From: Unio delphinus
Taxonomy: Eukaryota; Mollusca; Bivalvia; Unionida; Unionidae
DNA length: 64,000 bases
Direction: 5' to 3'
NCBI GenBank assembly: GCA_029339505.1
Contig: JAQISU010000108.1
Span: forward strand, 19,911,501 to 19,975,500
The notes below the pieces were generated by a model that ran no database searches, was not told the origin of the DNA, and was given only the letters and a program-made list of their open reading frames with translations. Made by a program: the position numbers and the translations under genes. Shown here one piece after another: positions 22,700 to 33,559 of the stretch; positions within the stretch are counted from its first letter, which is position 1, and each line of letters starts with the position of its first letter.

Positions 22700-24660
22700 A
22701 GTTCGAAAGTCTTCAAACTGGAATGTCGCTAAATGGTGCACTAATGTAAATTATTCAATATAAATAATTATCAATTTCTCCCCTTTATAGTTTCTTTTGG
22801 GGTTAGGTTGAGCTCGTTGAATGGAACCTAGGGTGAAAACACCAATGCCAAAGTTACATGTGATCAAGGTAATTGACTACGTTATGTATATTGATTGGGA
22901 CAGGCTGGAATGACCTGAAAAGCATATCTGACCTGCATCCTGTTTCTGAAATAGTGTATCCGCGTTTACAAAAAGCTGCAAACTACATCTTATTTATTTA
23001 TATCATAAACATCAGTCTAGATCGAATCAACTACATTTGTGTTCAGCTAATATTTTGAGATGATTATTTATTTCAATTATTAACTGAGTTACATGATCCT
23101 CATGAACTGTAATATTCAGCAACCGTTTTGAAATCACTGTAAATTGTTTTCGTAAATCAAACTATTCAAGATCATTTGCACTATATCACAATAGATTAAA
23201 TGTTATTCACACAACTACTGGAACTCATTTGGAATATTCTATACTTTTGAAATTGAGATCGAACGTTCGGTTATATTTAGGATTTAATTCACCATTCTGT
23301 AAGTTATTACTTAATGGTTCACATTGTATTCTAGCAAGATATATTATTTGTTGAATTTGACCACATAAATTGGGATTTCTTACGTTACTTAGTTTAAGAC
23401 AAGAGCGTCTTGACAATAAGAATAAGGTCATTTCGACTTCAGCAGAGATTACTAATAAATGCGTTACTTATAATATGGCTTGTAAATTGTGAAGATAAGA
23501 AAACTTGTTTGGTTTCCATGACGCTTTATCGTTCTGATAAAGGAAAAATATGCAAATTGGTCCTGACAGCTAGAAGACCGCAAACAGTACAAATCGTTTA
23601 GTCTTGGTAAGTATATACAAGCAGTCCTTGTATCGTATCTGATCTACATTTTGTCGGCACGTACCATAGTGTACTGTCATAATAGCTAGGTATAGCTCTA
23701 CACAAGACAGTGTTCAGTGTATTGCATTAAATTCATGCGATATACGCTGCTGTAAAGGTTCTGTGAATAGCTTTTGAACAGTGAATCATTACCAAATTCC
23801 TTACGATTCACAGCATTTCTTTGCTTGGTAAGGATGTGAATAAAGTCTTCCCTATCTGCTACTGGCCATAATAGTACTTCCTTTAAGACCCCATGGGGTT
23901 AATGCCGCGACATCTATTACAACCTCTGGATGGTAATAGAAGCAAGCTAATAGAGTCGCTAATTTATTAAGTGGTATTCACAAGAGTGATTATAAGAACT
24001 TTCGTGATTTATGTTTGTGTGACTCGGATGTTCGCAAGCTTTTAATTTAACCGGAATAAAATCAATCAACAACAACGTTCTATTTTAGCTTTGATTTGCA
24101 CGCGCTTAACATTACTAGATAATATGTGCGCTCTTTGCGCACTGCAATATGCTTTGTCAAGAAGAACCGTTTCCTTCTGTTTTAATATGGACCTGTTCAT
24201 TATAGTAAGCAATGTTATTTGCATTTGTTTAAATAAAAGCTATAAAGGGCAAAATTAATGCATAGTTGTTTCAGGCATTCAATGGATAGCATCATTTTAA
24301 TAATTTAATTAATGTCGCTAAAATGTGATCGCTTTGATCATTTAATTGATGATGAATAATCAAAGATATGTAAGCATTAGCAGATTGCACTAGTAATATT
24401 TTTCATTATAGTTGTGTCTGATTGGTTACTTAACGTAGTTGATGCAAAGCCCTGAAACGCAATGACCTATTCATCTGGAAGCCATGGATGGAAAATGAGT
24501 TAATAAGGAATTAATAGAGCCGAAATTAAAGCAAAACACAAAACCATGTGAATATACAACATTTTGTAGAGTTAAAGAAAATCTTAAATTAAGTTACCTG
24601 CGTCACTGTGTACAATTGTGGATGACATTGTAAAGAAGTACATGTTGAAATAGTGATCAC
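22700..24660. other. Mostly featureless; one protein-like frame
   Basis: At 23410-23601 a plus-strand frame contains CEDKKTCLVSMTLYRSDKG and ICKLVLTARRPQTVQIV and is followed by CTTG|GTAAGTATA, a strong donor. The stop precedes the donor in this frame, so the exon reading is inconsistent. It is left unassigned. Confidence 0.3.
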
Positions 24661-24664
24661 TTAC

Positions 24665-24729
24665 CCAGCAGTTGATGGTGAACGTCGTTTGTACGTTGAT
24701 CAACGTATATACCAGTGCCAGTCGTGTCC
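24665..24729 (-). other. Candidate 65-nt internal exon
   Basis: On the minus strand AGTTTGATTGCAG is followed by 65 nt and then GCTGG|GTAAGTGATC, a near-perfect donor. Two frames are open. One reads TRLALVYTLINVQTTFTINC, which would suit a membrane segment; the other starts DTTGTGIYVDQRTNDVHHQL. The second frame would join in phase with the candidate at 6265-6346, but 18 kb separates them. The family is not recognised. The plus-strand 61-codon frame here is a shadow if the exon is real. Confidence 0.28.
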
Positions 24730-24739
24730 CTGCAATCAA

Positions 24740-26220
24740 ACTGGAGACATCTGACAGCAGTTTACCCTGAAGTGAATAAAATTCCTGTTATTCACTACGC
24801 AACTTATTTTGTAATAGTACAAGTTTTCTTTAAATTTACAGTATGGCAATTATTTGAATGCTACCTAAGAATAGATCCATTGTGGGGCAGAACTTTGTAA
24901 GAAAACCCAACATAACGCAAAAGAACAATTGTTATGGATGCTTTCAAAACACGTTCATACTGAAAAGGAACGTGTTTAAGAATATACATCATGGAAATGT
25001 ACTTTAGGTCCTTTCTATTTCGATCAGTCTATGAAAAAACATGTTATTGTCGTTCCAGGAACTGGCTTTACAGCTTTGAATATCATATCTTTCCAAGTCC
25101 AAAACACAGTTGCAAGTGAGCCTGGGATGACAAAGCAAATAAAAGAACGCTATTGTCTGCCATATCGAGTGAAAAGGAGTCGGTTTTGATTTAGTTGTTC
25201 TAGATTTAAAGCTTTTCTTTGTTTCTTTCTTCTTCAGATATATTAATATTTTATTCAACGAAATCAGTTTCAGCACGAGGCATTTTATCACATCATGATA
25301 TCCTGAGAAACAGAAAACATTTTTTTTTTTTATTTGTATGGAACAGTCTTATACAAGTCGCAATAATGTGAAATAGGACAAGATATATTGTCGACTGCTT
25401 TCTTCGCTAAAACAGTCGTGTTTTGCGTAAACGACACGCAAAATAAGAATAACAAGAGACAACCTATCAATAATGGTTTCCGGTATGGCTTGGTCATTGC
25501 ATCGTACAAAACCGTTCTTGTGTCATGGCTAATGACCAGAAAGTCGAACTATATGGCAATTTAGTGCTCAGCAAATTGACACTATGTTAAGATTATGTTT
25601 CCAAACTAATTGAAAATGTTCGCGAATCGACTGTCGTTCTAATGCAGGAGTGATTGATGCGTAATTTGCAGAATGGCGTATCCTTTTCGGTAATTTAAAA
25701 AAGAAAATCGTCGATTTAAATATATTAGATTTCGCCTTCATTGGGACGACTTTGCAACGTTTAGGGTCTATGTAGGTTTTCTTAATCCCGCATGTTATTC
25801 CATACACAAAATCCAAAGCTTTATTCGCATAGTATAGGAAAATCCTGATAATACAATAAACGCTTGTGGCACGATGGTTTGCATGTAATAATGTATTATG
25901 TTAGTAAAGTGGATTCGATTAATTTGAATACGTGTCAAATTACAAGGCACAAGCCATGGTGAAACTAATAATCTATCCATACTGTTACGAAATGCTCAAA
26001 GTGTGTCAGCTCGATTACGTTACACATACACATTCTCTCAGCGTTAAGTATGTGGCTCTAGATTCATTCTTTCGACTAGATGTTTTTATGGAAGGACTTT
26101 TTAATTTCTCAGGAATAAAATTTATTAGATTTTGCAAAGGTGACCAGCCAATGTTTATATACAAATTACTATATTTCGCCCAATAATATGTTTATTAAGT
26201 TTCGTTTTAGTGGATATGTT
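24740..26220. other. Unassigned, short minus-strand frames
   Basis: On the minus strand a T-rich tract ending TTTGTCATCCCAG (near 25123) precedes an open stretch (SLATVFWTWKDMIFKAV), but no good donor follows. At 25568-25816 another minus frame contains VVPMKAKSNIFKST and FFFKLPKRIRHSANYA. Neither family is recognised. Confidence 0.3.
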
Positions 26221-26227
26221 TAAATAA

Positions 26228-26530
26228 GCTATTATTTAATTTTTGTTGTTACTCGATGGGTTTAACGCCATTTCTCAGCGAATGATAGGCCATAAAAGAC
26301 GTCCAGTTTAACGGAGGAAATAATAACCGGGAAGAACCACCGACTCAGGGAAGACAAAAGCAAGTTTTCTCAATATCCAAATTGGTTTAGCCCCAAACTC
26401 GAAACTGACAGAAATGCGAAGGCAGTAATCGATAATGAAGAACGTTTTACATAGCCCCGGACTCGAAGCCAGGAGAACGGAGATGCGACGAAGTGATCAG
26501 TAACGAAGAGTGTGTTAGGGTTATTTAGTC
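26228..26530 (-). mobile_element. SINE-A copy, minus strand, with internal duplication
   Basis: Read on the minus strand, this copy ends in GAAATGGCGTTAAACCCAT followed by AACAACAAAA, the tail domain shared with the copies at 27595-27862 and 37205-37345. The central domain (GGTTCTTCCCGGTTATTATT, then TATGGCCTATCATTCGCTGA) is also shared. The tRNA-like head keeps a B-box-like GGCTTCGAGTCC. An approximately 65-75 bp piece around that box is present twice (TAGCCCCAAACTCGAA and TAGCCCCGGACTCGAA on the plus strand), so the copy was duplicated internally after or during insertion. Confidence 0.75.
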
Positions 26531-26539
26531 AATATACCT

Positions 26540-27590
26540 CCAGGAAACAGATTGTAAGCTGTACTTTCAAGAACTTTGCTTCATAACGATGATATGCTTT
26601 GTATGGAGGAAGTTTAGATAAATCAGCTCACCTCATATTATACCAGAGATATTGTATGGCTAGACAGTGTTTGGAAACTGCAATCATATGTGTAAAGTAT
26701 TATACAGATAATGGACATAATAAATATTAACACAAAAAATATTTCTCCAAGCATGTGAGAAGCCTATGCATTTAAAGTCATATATAACATCAATGGAGAA
26801 AAAGTTTTTTATTTGCAAATATATACAATTTCAATGGCATTCGGATGCAAGATATGCACGTTTGTATCATCTGTACAATGAAACCTTTGCAGCAGTTCAT
26901 GCCTTTATGTATTATGTAAATCACATTCGTTAACGTCGCATGTATGTTGCAGTGGTCGTTCTTGCCTAATATATTATATCGGAGAAGGGAAACGTAATCA
27001 GCTTTGCAAACCATGCTAACCTGTTCGTGAATTTTATCGCGCGTCCAGACAAACACTCGCCAAAGTAACAAATACAACACATATGATTGTAGAAACAATG
27101 GACAATATGATTTTAGAAACACTCGACAAATTCGATTATGAAAAGCATTCATAATCAATAAAAACAAACATTGATAAGAGTGATGCAATTGTAGATAGTT
27201 ATCCTGGTAAAGAAATCATTTTGAAACTTTCTTGTCAGACTTTGCCAGAAGATAATAGGTTTTCGCTATTTGCAATATGTATATAGTTCATCAGTTGTGG
27301 CAGCTCTCGCACGAGTGACAGGTATTAGGATAAAAGCTAACACACTTGATTTATTATAACTCACAAATAAACATCACACGTCTTTAAGGATAAATCACAG
27401 CCGGCTGTAATGCCAACGTTATGAGAACAACTAAACGAAAATCTACGTGTGATCGTAATACACAAATAGCTTGACGAGCTCGACACATATATTTGGTTAA
27501 CTTATTTGCTGTCATTGCCAATCTGCGTTAAACCACCTATATGCATTTTTTATTGTTACATAGATGTTCTGACGTATTTAAATTATACAA
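26540..27590. other. Unassigned; one 132-codon minus frame
   Basis: The minus-strand frame at 26790-27188 is the longest non-repeat open frame in the window. Its composition (many Cys, Ile, Leu, Tyr) fits a chance frame in AT-rich DNA. It shows no family motif, and the direct repeats of ATGATTTTAGAAACACTCGACAA type (27080-27130) suggest a non-coding origin. Confidence 0.35.
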
Positions 27591-27594
27591 AGAG

Positions 27595-27828
27595 GTCCAG
27601 AGTGGCTGAGTGGTCTAAATCGATCTCCGTTACGGATTACTGCTTTATTACCTCTGTAAGTGTGAGTTTCAGTATCAGATTCGGCCAATGTTTGTATGTG
27701 AGAAAGCTTGCCAGTAGCTTCGCTTGGGTGGGCAGTTCTTTCTGGGGATTATCCGGGGTTATTCCTTCACTATTTATAATGGCCGCCATGTATACCCTAT
27801 CGTGTGCTCAAAAATGGCGTTAAACTCT

Positions 27829-27862
<34 letters not shown>
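27595..27862 (+). mobile_element. SINE-A, best copy
   Basis: tRNA-derived SINE. The head GAGTGGCTGAGTGGTCTAAA holds a Pol III A box of the long-variable-arm tRNA type (Leu/Ser-like). A weak B box lies in GTGAGTTTCAGTATCAGATT. The middle domain has TTCTGGGGATTATCCGGGGT, and the end is TGGCGTTAAACTCTACAAC running into (CAA)n at 27829-27862. Four other copies or fragments occur in this window (26.2, 37.2, 45.1 and 55.9 kb). The element encodes nothing and would rely on a LINE for mobilisation. The 105-codon frame over it is a shadow. Confidence 0.88.
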
Positions 27863-27900
27863 CGTATACAGAAGTCTAGTTCTTTAAATGCATATGATCC

Positions 27901-28650
27901 ATGATGATGAGCTTGAATGTTTCAGGAAATTTCTGTATCTGTGATGGTGTTGATAGCACTGCCAGTGATACAAATGACGGCTACTGCAATATCACTCATG
28001 CATACAACTTAACACATGCAATCTACATTTACATAATACAAGGAACACACGTGGTAGTTCATAACCTTCGCGAGTATGGGGGCCACTTCATAATGCAAGT
28101 GGTAGAAAGGGCCTGACTTGAACATTTGCAGTTTATTGACTCGCTTTTAGTCTTCTTACTTGTATCATGGATATATTACAGAGCAACTAAAATTTCCTAA
28201 AACAATGATGGAGTTAAATTCTGCTATCGATACGGTTGTACCGCTGATGATGACAAACTTTGTTTACTCACCTGCAATGGAATCTGTCCCTATAAACATA
28301 TGAGCGAATGCAACAATCTTACTAAAACTCAGTTGCTACCTATTGATGCTTTTTGTGTATCGTGTCTCGCAAAGGTTTCGGAATCACGGTGACGATCACA
28401 ATCTGTACCTGAGTGTGAATATTCTGCTATTGTTTCAAACTTGTTTCAAAACATTCCGCAATACCACTAAGCATGCGAACAAGCTCATTGCAGCTTCCTC
28501 AACGGGTCATATGTGCTGCTGTAAGAAATTTAAGTTTCGCTGTAGCTGATAACATACTCTGATCAGCATTTGTTTGTTGAAATAGGAATCCGTTGTGGGA
28601 TTTACATTTCATGCCAACGATACGTTATAGGTAAAACACGAACTAGGTCA
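27901..28650 (+). pseudogene. Decayed Polinton/Maverick-type DNA polymerase B
   Basis: Frameshifted remains of a protein-primed family B DNA polymerase read in the expected order. A CxxC-type zinc region (CICDGVDS...DGYCNITHAY) is followed by the exonuclease block HVVVHNLREYGGHFIMQ (28048-28098), then QFIDSLLVF (28127 onward) and LLTCNGICPYKHMSE (28258 onward). GDDHNLYLSVNILLL (28388 onward) and DQHLFVEIGIRCGI (28561 onward) come last. These match the hNLRgYD.H.I, fIDS, GvyPYeyM, gDYhnLYL..DvlLL and qhLFVEkGIRGGi blocks of transposon and virus-like PolB. Frames switch at least three times and several stops intervene. The catalytic palm motifs are absent or unrecognisable beyond about 28650. 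A SINE-A tail abuts its 5' end. It is non-functional. Confidence 0.82.
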
Positions 28651-29160
28651 GATATAAAATAGCTGTCCCAAACAGTTATATCTTGGATCTTATCCCTGGC
28701 AATGATGTAGGCCGTGCTGCGGATGGGTCTAAAGAAACCGATGTCGAGCAAATGGACATTTAAAATTACATTCATGAGTGTCTCAGGAGGCACTGCAATA
28801 AACATGTAATCACGAAATGCAGCAATGATGCCAAAGCAAAGCCACGCACGGTCACGTAAAACTTCTTTCCAAACGTGCTATGTTACAATTGCAACAGTAC
28901 CCGAAGGACGACCTCATAACGAGTTTGAAAGCAAACTTTTTTGCCGCTGATGTGGACTAATACAATGCAACAAAACCCCTTGGTAATGATGAAGTTGCAT
29001 GTGCTGATAGTATTGCTGCTAGTATGTTTGTGATTTTTAAAATATAATTGTTGATGTCAGTGAGAATCCGTTTGGTAGCTGCAGAAACATCGTTGCTGTA
29101 GTTTTTGCAAGTTAAGGTTGCAGCCTTAGCAAATGGCCAACATGCTTTCAATTTTGTTAA
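28650..29160. other. Unresolved flank of the polymerase relic
   Basis: Broken frames continue on both strands. On the plus strand SLAMM...RMGLKKPMSSKW could be a decayed continuation of the polymerase. On the minus strand frames at 28602-28805 (VILNVHLLDIGFFRPIRS) and 28957-29160 (ATKRILTDINNYILKITN) look protein-like but are not recognised. This may be more of the same large transposon. Confidence 0.35.
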
Positions 29161-29163
29161 TGC

Positions 29164-29535
29164 GTTTGACAGACCTAATAACCACATCGTTTGACAGACG
29201 TAATAACCACATCGTTTGACAGACCTAATAACCACATCGTTTGACAGACCTAATAACCACATCGTTTGACAGACCTAATAACCACATCGTTTGACAGACC
29301 TAATAGCCACATCGTTTGACAGACCTAATAACCACATCGTTTGACAGACCTAATCACATCGTTTGACAGACCTAATAACCACATCGTTTGACAGACCTAA
29401 TAACCACATCGTTTGACAGACCTAATAACCACATCGTTTGACAGACCTAATAACCACATCGTTTGACAGACCTAATAACCACATCGTTTGACAGACCTAA
29501 TAACCACATCGTTTGACAGACCTAATGACCACATC
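29164..29535. repeat. 25-bp minisatellite, 15 copies
   Basis: Fourteen 25-bp units of GTTTGACAGACCTAATAACC+ACATC and one 22-bp unit. Differences are single bases (GACGTAAT, AATAGCC, AATGACC), so the array is young. Confidence 0.97.
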
Positions 29536-29607
29536 TAAAAGTACGCGAGTCTTGATCATACTTGTTTATCATATCCGAAAAAATATGGATACAGAGATTA
29601 AACGTTA

Positions 29608-29644
29608 TGTTCAAAAATGACAGTTGTATCGTCATTTTTGAACA
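29608..29644. other. Perfect 14-bp stem-loop
   Basis: TGTTCAAAAATGAC, a 9-nt loop, and the exact complement GTCATTTTTGAACA. It lies about 70 bp after the 25-bp array. It is too short for a typical microRNA precursor; it could be a remnant of an inverted terminal repeat. Confidence 0.8.
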
Positions 29645-29649
29645 TTTAC

Positions 29650-30835
29650 ATTCTTTGCATCATTAATCTCAGGAAATTAAATTCAGTTTGTTGGAATCAA
29701 TATATCTCGCGGCGGTCGTTTAACCCTGTATTGTATCTATGTTTAATATTAGATTTATCATTACATAAAAACGATGGATTATGACGGTATTTGCGGATGG
29801 GGTACTGGACGACGTGTACATAAATATCTACCTATGAGTGATGATAATGTGTCAAAATACACACTCAGATATAGACAAAGCCAAATTAAGATAGAAATAA
29901 ACCTTTGGATCTAACATATTGTACCACTACCAACTGGAGGACAACTGGGTGTCTTAAGATTACATCATGAAGATACGCATTCGTTGACTGCTTCACCAGG
30001 CATTTAAAGCACTTACAGATTTTTTATACAGCAATGAAATGGAATTCTCCGCAAATTTAGCCCGGTTTTAATTTCTCGTTAAGTAAAGAAGAGAACAATT
30101 TTGACTAGTAAGTAGTAATGGCTCACATGTCCGTGCAACTAGTATATACGAATGCAAAAGCCATCAATGATAAAATCAATATGGCCTTAAATAAAAGTAA
30201 CGCCAGCTTTAGGGAGCACATTCTCTTCAGACATTTAAATATTCTATGGAAACGTATTTGGACAGCAATGGTACAATTAACATACGATCATTGATAAAAG
30301 CTGACAATGCATAGTGCATCAAAATAAGGCCTACCTGTCTAGTACTCAGATCACAATCACTAAAATTGTAAGTATCATAGTATCGTAAGGTTTCAAAACA
30401 AGTAACACCAACGCGCGAAAAACTAAACTATTAGCATAATGCAACATATACCTAAACCTAGACCCAAATTAACAGTATTACCTAGATTGTTATCGAACCT
30501 AATACTTAATCTACAATGATAGAGACATTTCAGCTATGTATTATGATGTTAATAATATAAATGTACCTGTTCAGGTACACAGTGAACTTTATTTTTTGAT
30601 ACGATCAGGTACAAAATAAAAATGTCGATAGCACATATTATCCAAAGCCAGCAATAACGCAAATTAAACAAACATACCCTCTCTACTCATAAATATAAAT
30701 ATAGATTTATACAATAAAGATTTCTTCTAACACCGTGAAAGCTACGTGTGATTAAAATTTCCCAAAACGAAGTCTTATGAATGACACAAAATATACATGA
30801 AGCAAAAAATAATTTTGCATACTTGAAAGTGCATT
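29650..30835. other. No feature recognised
   Basis: AT-rich. The right-hand part may hold the 3' untranslated or LTR portion of the Gypsy relic described next, but no terminal repeat pair was identified. Confidence 0.35.
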
Positions 30836-30839
30836 TTGC

Positions 30840-31505
30840 TGTTTTTCATGACGTGACTGTTGTCAATATTGTATTCCTGCAACATCAAACACTAGATTAA
30901 TAACCTCTGATTGTGTTGTCATCTTGCCAATAAGGGTCTTGCGATTATCGGATCCAATAATATGAGAAGGAACCGAACTTGCAAATTGCAAAGATAGCAA
31001 AGGCAAAATTTTCTTCTCGATTTTAAGTATTTTGTTTGTTGTATTTATTATTGTTTTAGGAAAAATAGCATACTGGATGACTTACCTGAATTTTGTTTTC
31101 TTGAATCAATTCTCCACCAACCCCAAAATCACTGGCATCTACAGTCATTTTAAATGATTGATTAAAGTTAGAGCTCAAAGAACTGTTGCACCCTTAAGTA
31201 TAATATGTAACGTATCCAAAATCCTTCTCATACATTTTAGGTCAATGAAGCTTAGTTCTATAACTTATCAATTTGGTCAGAAGTTAGGCAATTATGGACA
31301 ATTTGACGCAAAGTTTCCAATAATAATCAGCCATACCGAAAAGACACATCTGCTGCTTTTTACCGACAGGCACCGAATATACAAGAGATAGCCTTAGCCG
31401 TAACTTATGTTGGCTTAACTTGCGTCCCAGGATATGACTTACAAATGTGACACAATCACAACAAATCACATTTTTACTTAAATTATTTTATATATCTCCA
31501 CATTC
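30840..31505 (-). pseudogene. Ty3/Gypsy pol relic: RT thumb to RNase H
   Basis: Minus-strand remains of a retrotransposon polyprotein. VTFVSHILGR...KKQQMCLFGMADYYWKLC (about 31444-31310) matches the end of Gypsy reverse transcriptase (vtyLGH.v......k...i..fp.P..kk.lr.FLGm.gYYRkF). It is followed, after a stop-ridden stretch, by FKMTVDASDFGVGGELIQE and HPVCYFS (about 31150-31055), the start of Gypsy RNase H (f.L.tDASd.giGavL.Q). SDNRKTLIGKM follows, resembling the tDH.pL.fl block. Multiple stops are present and the RT active site is not seen. The 61-codon frame at 31284-31469 is part of it. Confidence 0.82.
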
Positions 31506-31749
31506 TTATTGCGTTTTAGCACTTAAATCACACAAATATTTAATTATATCCAGTGTGTGATAGATACAACTAAAGTGACTGCATGATTAACAGGGATATC
31601 TCTATGAAACTACGCCCTTAACATCACCATCTCATTAATTATGCAAGTCACATTACTTCTATAAAGACCATACCATTGATCCTTAACAAGATGTTGAGGT
31701 ATGGAGATGATATATATAAAACTCTTTCACCGGTCTGAACAATCCGTTC

Positions 31750-32010
31750 TTGTATTTTTGTTATCCATTCTTCATTTCAGACTTAATCTTTGGTAAGGGA
31801 CCTACACAATCAACCATTAGTCTACGAAATGGTTCGTTGATACAGGAATAGGTTTTAGATGAGACTTGGGTATCTTGTGACTGGATATTCCTACTATTTG
31901 ACAGGTGTAAAATGATCAACAATAAAAACAAACACCACCTTTAATTATCGGCTTGTATAATGATGAAACATCTCGTGACCAGTCTTATATTCCCATACAT
32001 GAACAGAAAA
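31750..32010 (-). pseudogene. Ty3/Gypsy integrase fragment
   Basis: The minus strand reads, in shifting frames, FYTCQIVGISSHKIPKSHLK, PIPVSTNHF, then LMVDCVGPLPKIKSEMKNG. This is the junction between the zinc-binding and core domains of Gypsy-type integrases (C..CQ..g......pl.pIPv...Pf....iDcvGPLPk). It lies on the 5' side of the RT/RNase H piece on the same strand, whereas integrase normally follows RNase H. The element is therefore rearranged, or two insertions are juxtaposed. Confidence 0.8.
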
Positions 32011-32011
32011 C

Positions 32012-32740
32012 AAAAATTATGGGCTATACTTACAATTTGATGGTAAAAGTTCTAAGGTCATTTTTTGTTTTATTTTCAAGCATTGAGTATATATTTTTAT
32101 GTATTGTTCTTTATATATTGGATAGATAAAGTTTGAATTTTATGGCTTAATAGTAGTTTTTGTTTCGATCGCGTGTTTGTCACCTCTCAGGATGGGTTGT
32201 GAAGCATTCATCAAGGCCAGTTCAAGAAAATCTTTGCATCTTCTTGAGAGTTCCAAGTGTTACGACACTATGGTCACAAACTAAATAGCATAAAGAAGCG
32301 AAGCCAACAACATCTTTAAAACAAAACAAGGATAGTAATAATTGAAAAAATTAATTAAAATGTCAGAGAATTTGTTTTATCTCCACTTGCAGCATAATCC
32401 ACTAGACCCAATCATACAATCGGATAATACCCAAAACTGGTACACAGGTTCCTTATTAGTTTCATTTTAAACCTTTTAAACATTTATAGATCATATGCAA
32501 TCTACAATCATACATCAAAAGTAATAATACACAATATACCCACAAACAAACAAATTAATGTCATATGTTGAAGCAACGTATAAAAAGCTTTGGTAAGTGC
32601 CTGAGGAATGCGAGCTAACAAAGCTGGTACGATATTGGTTCGTTGATCGTAGGAACAGTCTATTTCAATGTTCATGCATACAAATCAGTTTTCTCGCCAT
32701 GCTTCTCTTACATAAAGATATAGTGCATCCTTAAATGAGT
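32012..32740. other. No feature recognised
   Basis: AT-rich. It may contain more of the Gypsy relic, but no further motif was found. Confidence 0.4.
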
Positions 32741-32742
32741 CT

Positions 32743-33555
32743 TTATCTGTACATTAAAACGGTGTCACAGATGATGTCTGTACATTACAACGGTGCCACA
32801 GGTGATGTCTGTACATTAAAACGGTGCCAAAGGTGATGTCTGTACATTAAAACGGTGCCACAGATGATGTCTGTACATTACAACGGTGTCACAGGTGATG
32901 TCTGTACATTAAAATGGTGCCACAGATGATGTCTGTACATTAAAACGGTGCCGCAGATGATATCTGTACATTAAAACGGTGCCACATATGATGTCTGTAT
33001 ATTAAAACGGTGCCACAGATGATGTCTGTACATTAAAACGGTGCCACAGGTGATGTCTGTACATTAAAACGGTGCCACAGGTGATGTCTGTACATTAAAA
33101 CGGTGCCACAGGTGATGTCTGTACATTAAAACGGTGCCACAGGTGATGTCTGTAAATTAAAACGGTGCCACAGGTGATGTCTGTACATTAAAACGGTGCC
33201 ACAGATGATGTCTGTACATTAAAACGGTGCCACAGGTGATGTCTGTACATTAAAACGGTGCCACAGATGATGTCTGTACATTAAAACGGTGCCACAGGTG
33301 ATGTCTGTACATTAAAACAGTGCCACAGGTGATGTCTGTACATTAAAACGGTGCCACAGGTGATGTCTGTACATTAAAACGGTGCCACAGATGATGTCTG
33401 TACATTAAAACGGTGCCACAGGTGATGTCTATACATTAAAACGGTGCCACAGATGATGTCTGTACATTAAAACGGTGCCACAGATGATGTCTGTACATTA
33501 AAACTGTGCCACAGATGATGTCTGTACATTAAAACGGTGCCACAGGTGATGTCTG
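32743..33555. repeat. 31-bp minisatellite, about 26 copies
   Basis: The unit contains GATGTCTGTACATTAAAACG and GTGCCACAGGT or GTGCCACAGAT. The A/G variant at the GGT/GAT position is distributed irregularly. Other changes are rare and cluster at the left end (GTGTCACAG, ATTACAACGG), as expected if amplification and homogenisation acted on the centre and right. Confidence 0.97.
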
Positions 33556-33559
33556 CAAG

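Noticed and set aside
22525..22716. Poly-asparagine frame
   Set aside because: Translation of the (ATT)n tail of a LINE; a prion-like protein is not supported.
26790..27188. 132-codon minus-strand frame as a gene
   Set aside because: No family motif, no splice framing, and composition typical of chance frames in AT-rich DNA.
27506..27823. 105-codon frame on the plus strand
   Set aside because: It runs across a SINE-A copy; the reading frame is incidental.
29164..29535. CRISPR-like array
   Set aside because: Units are contiguous 25-bp tandem repeats without unique spacers, in animal DNA.
32743..33555. CRISPR-like array
   Set aside because: 31-bp head-to-tail repeats with no spacers.
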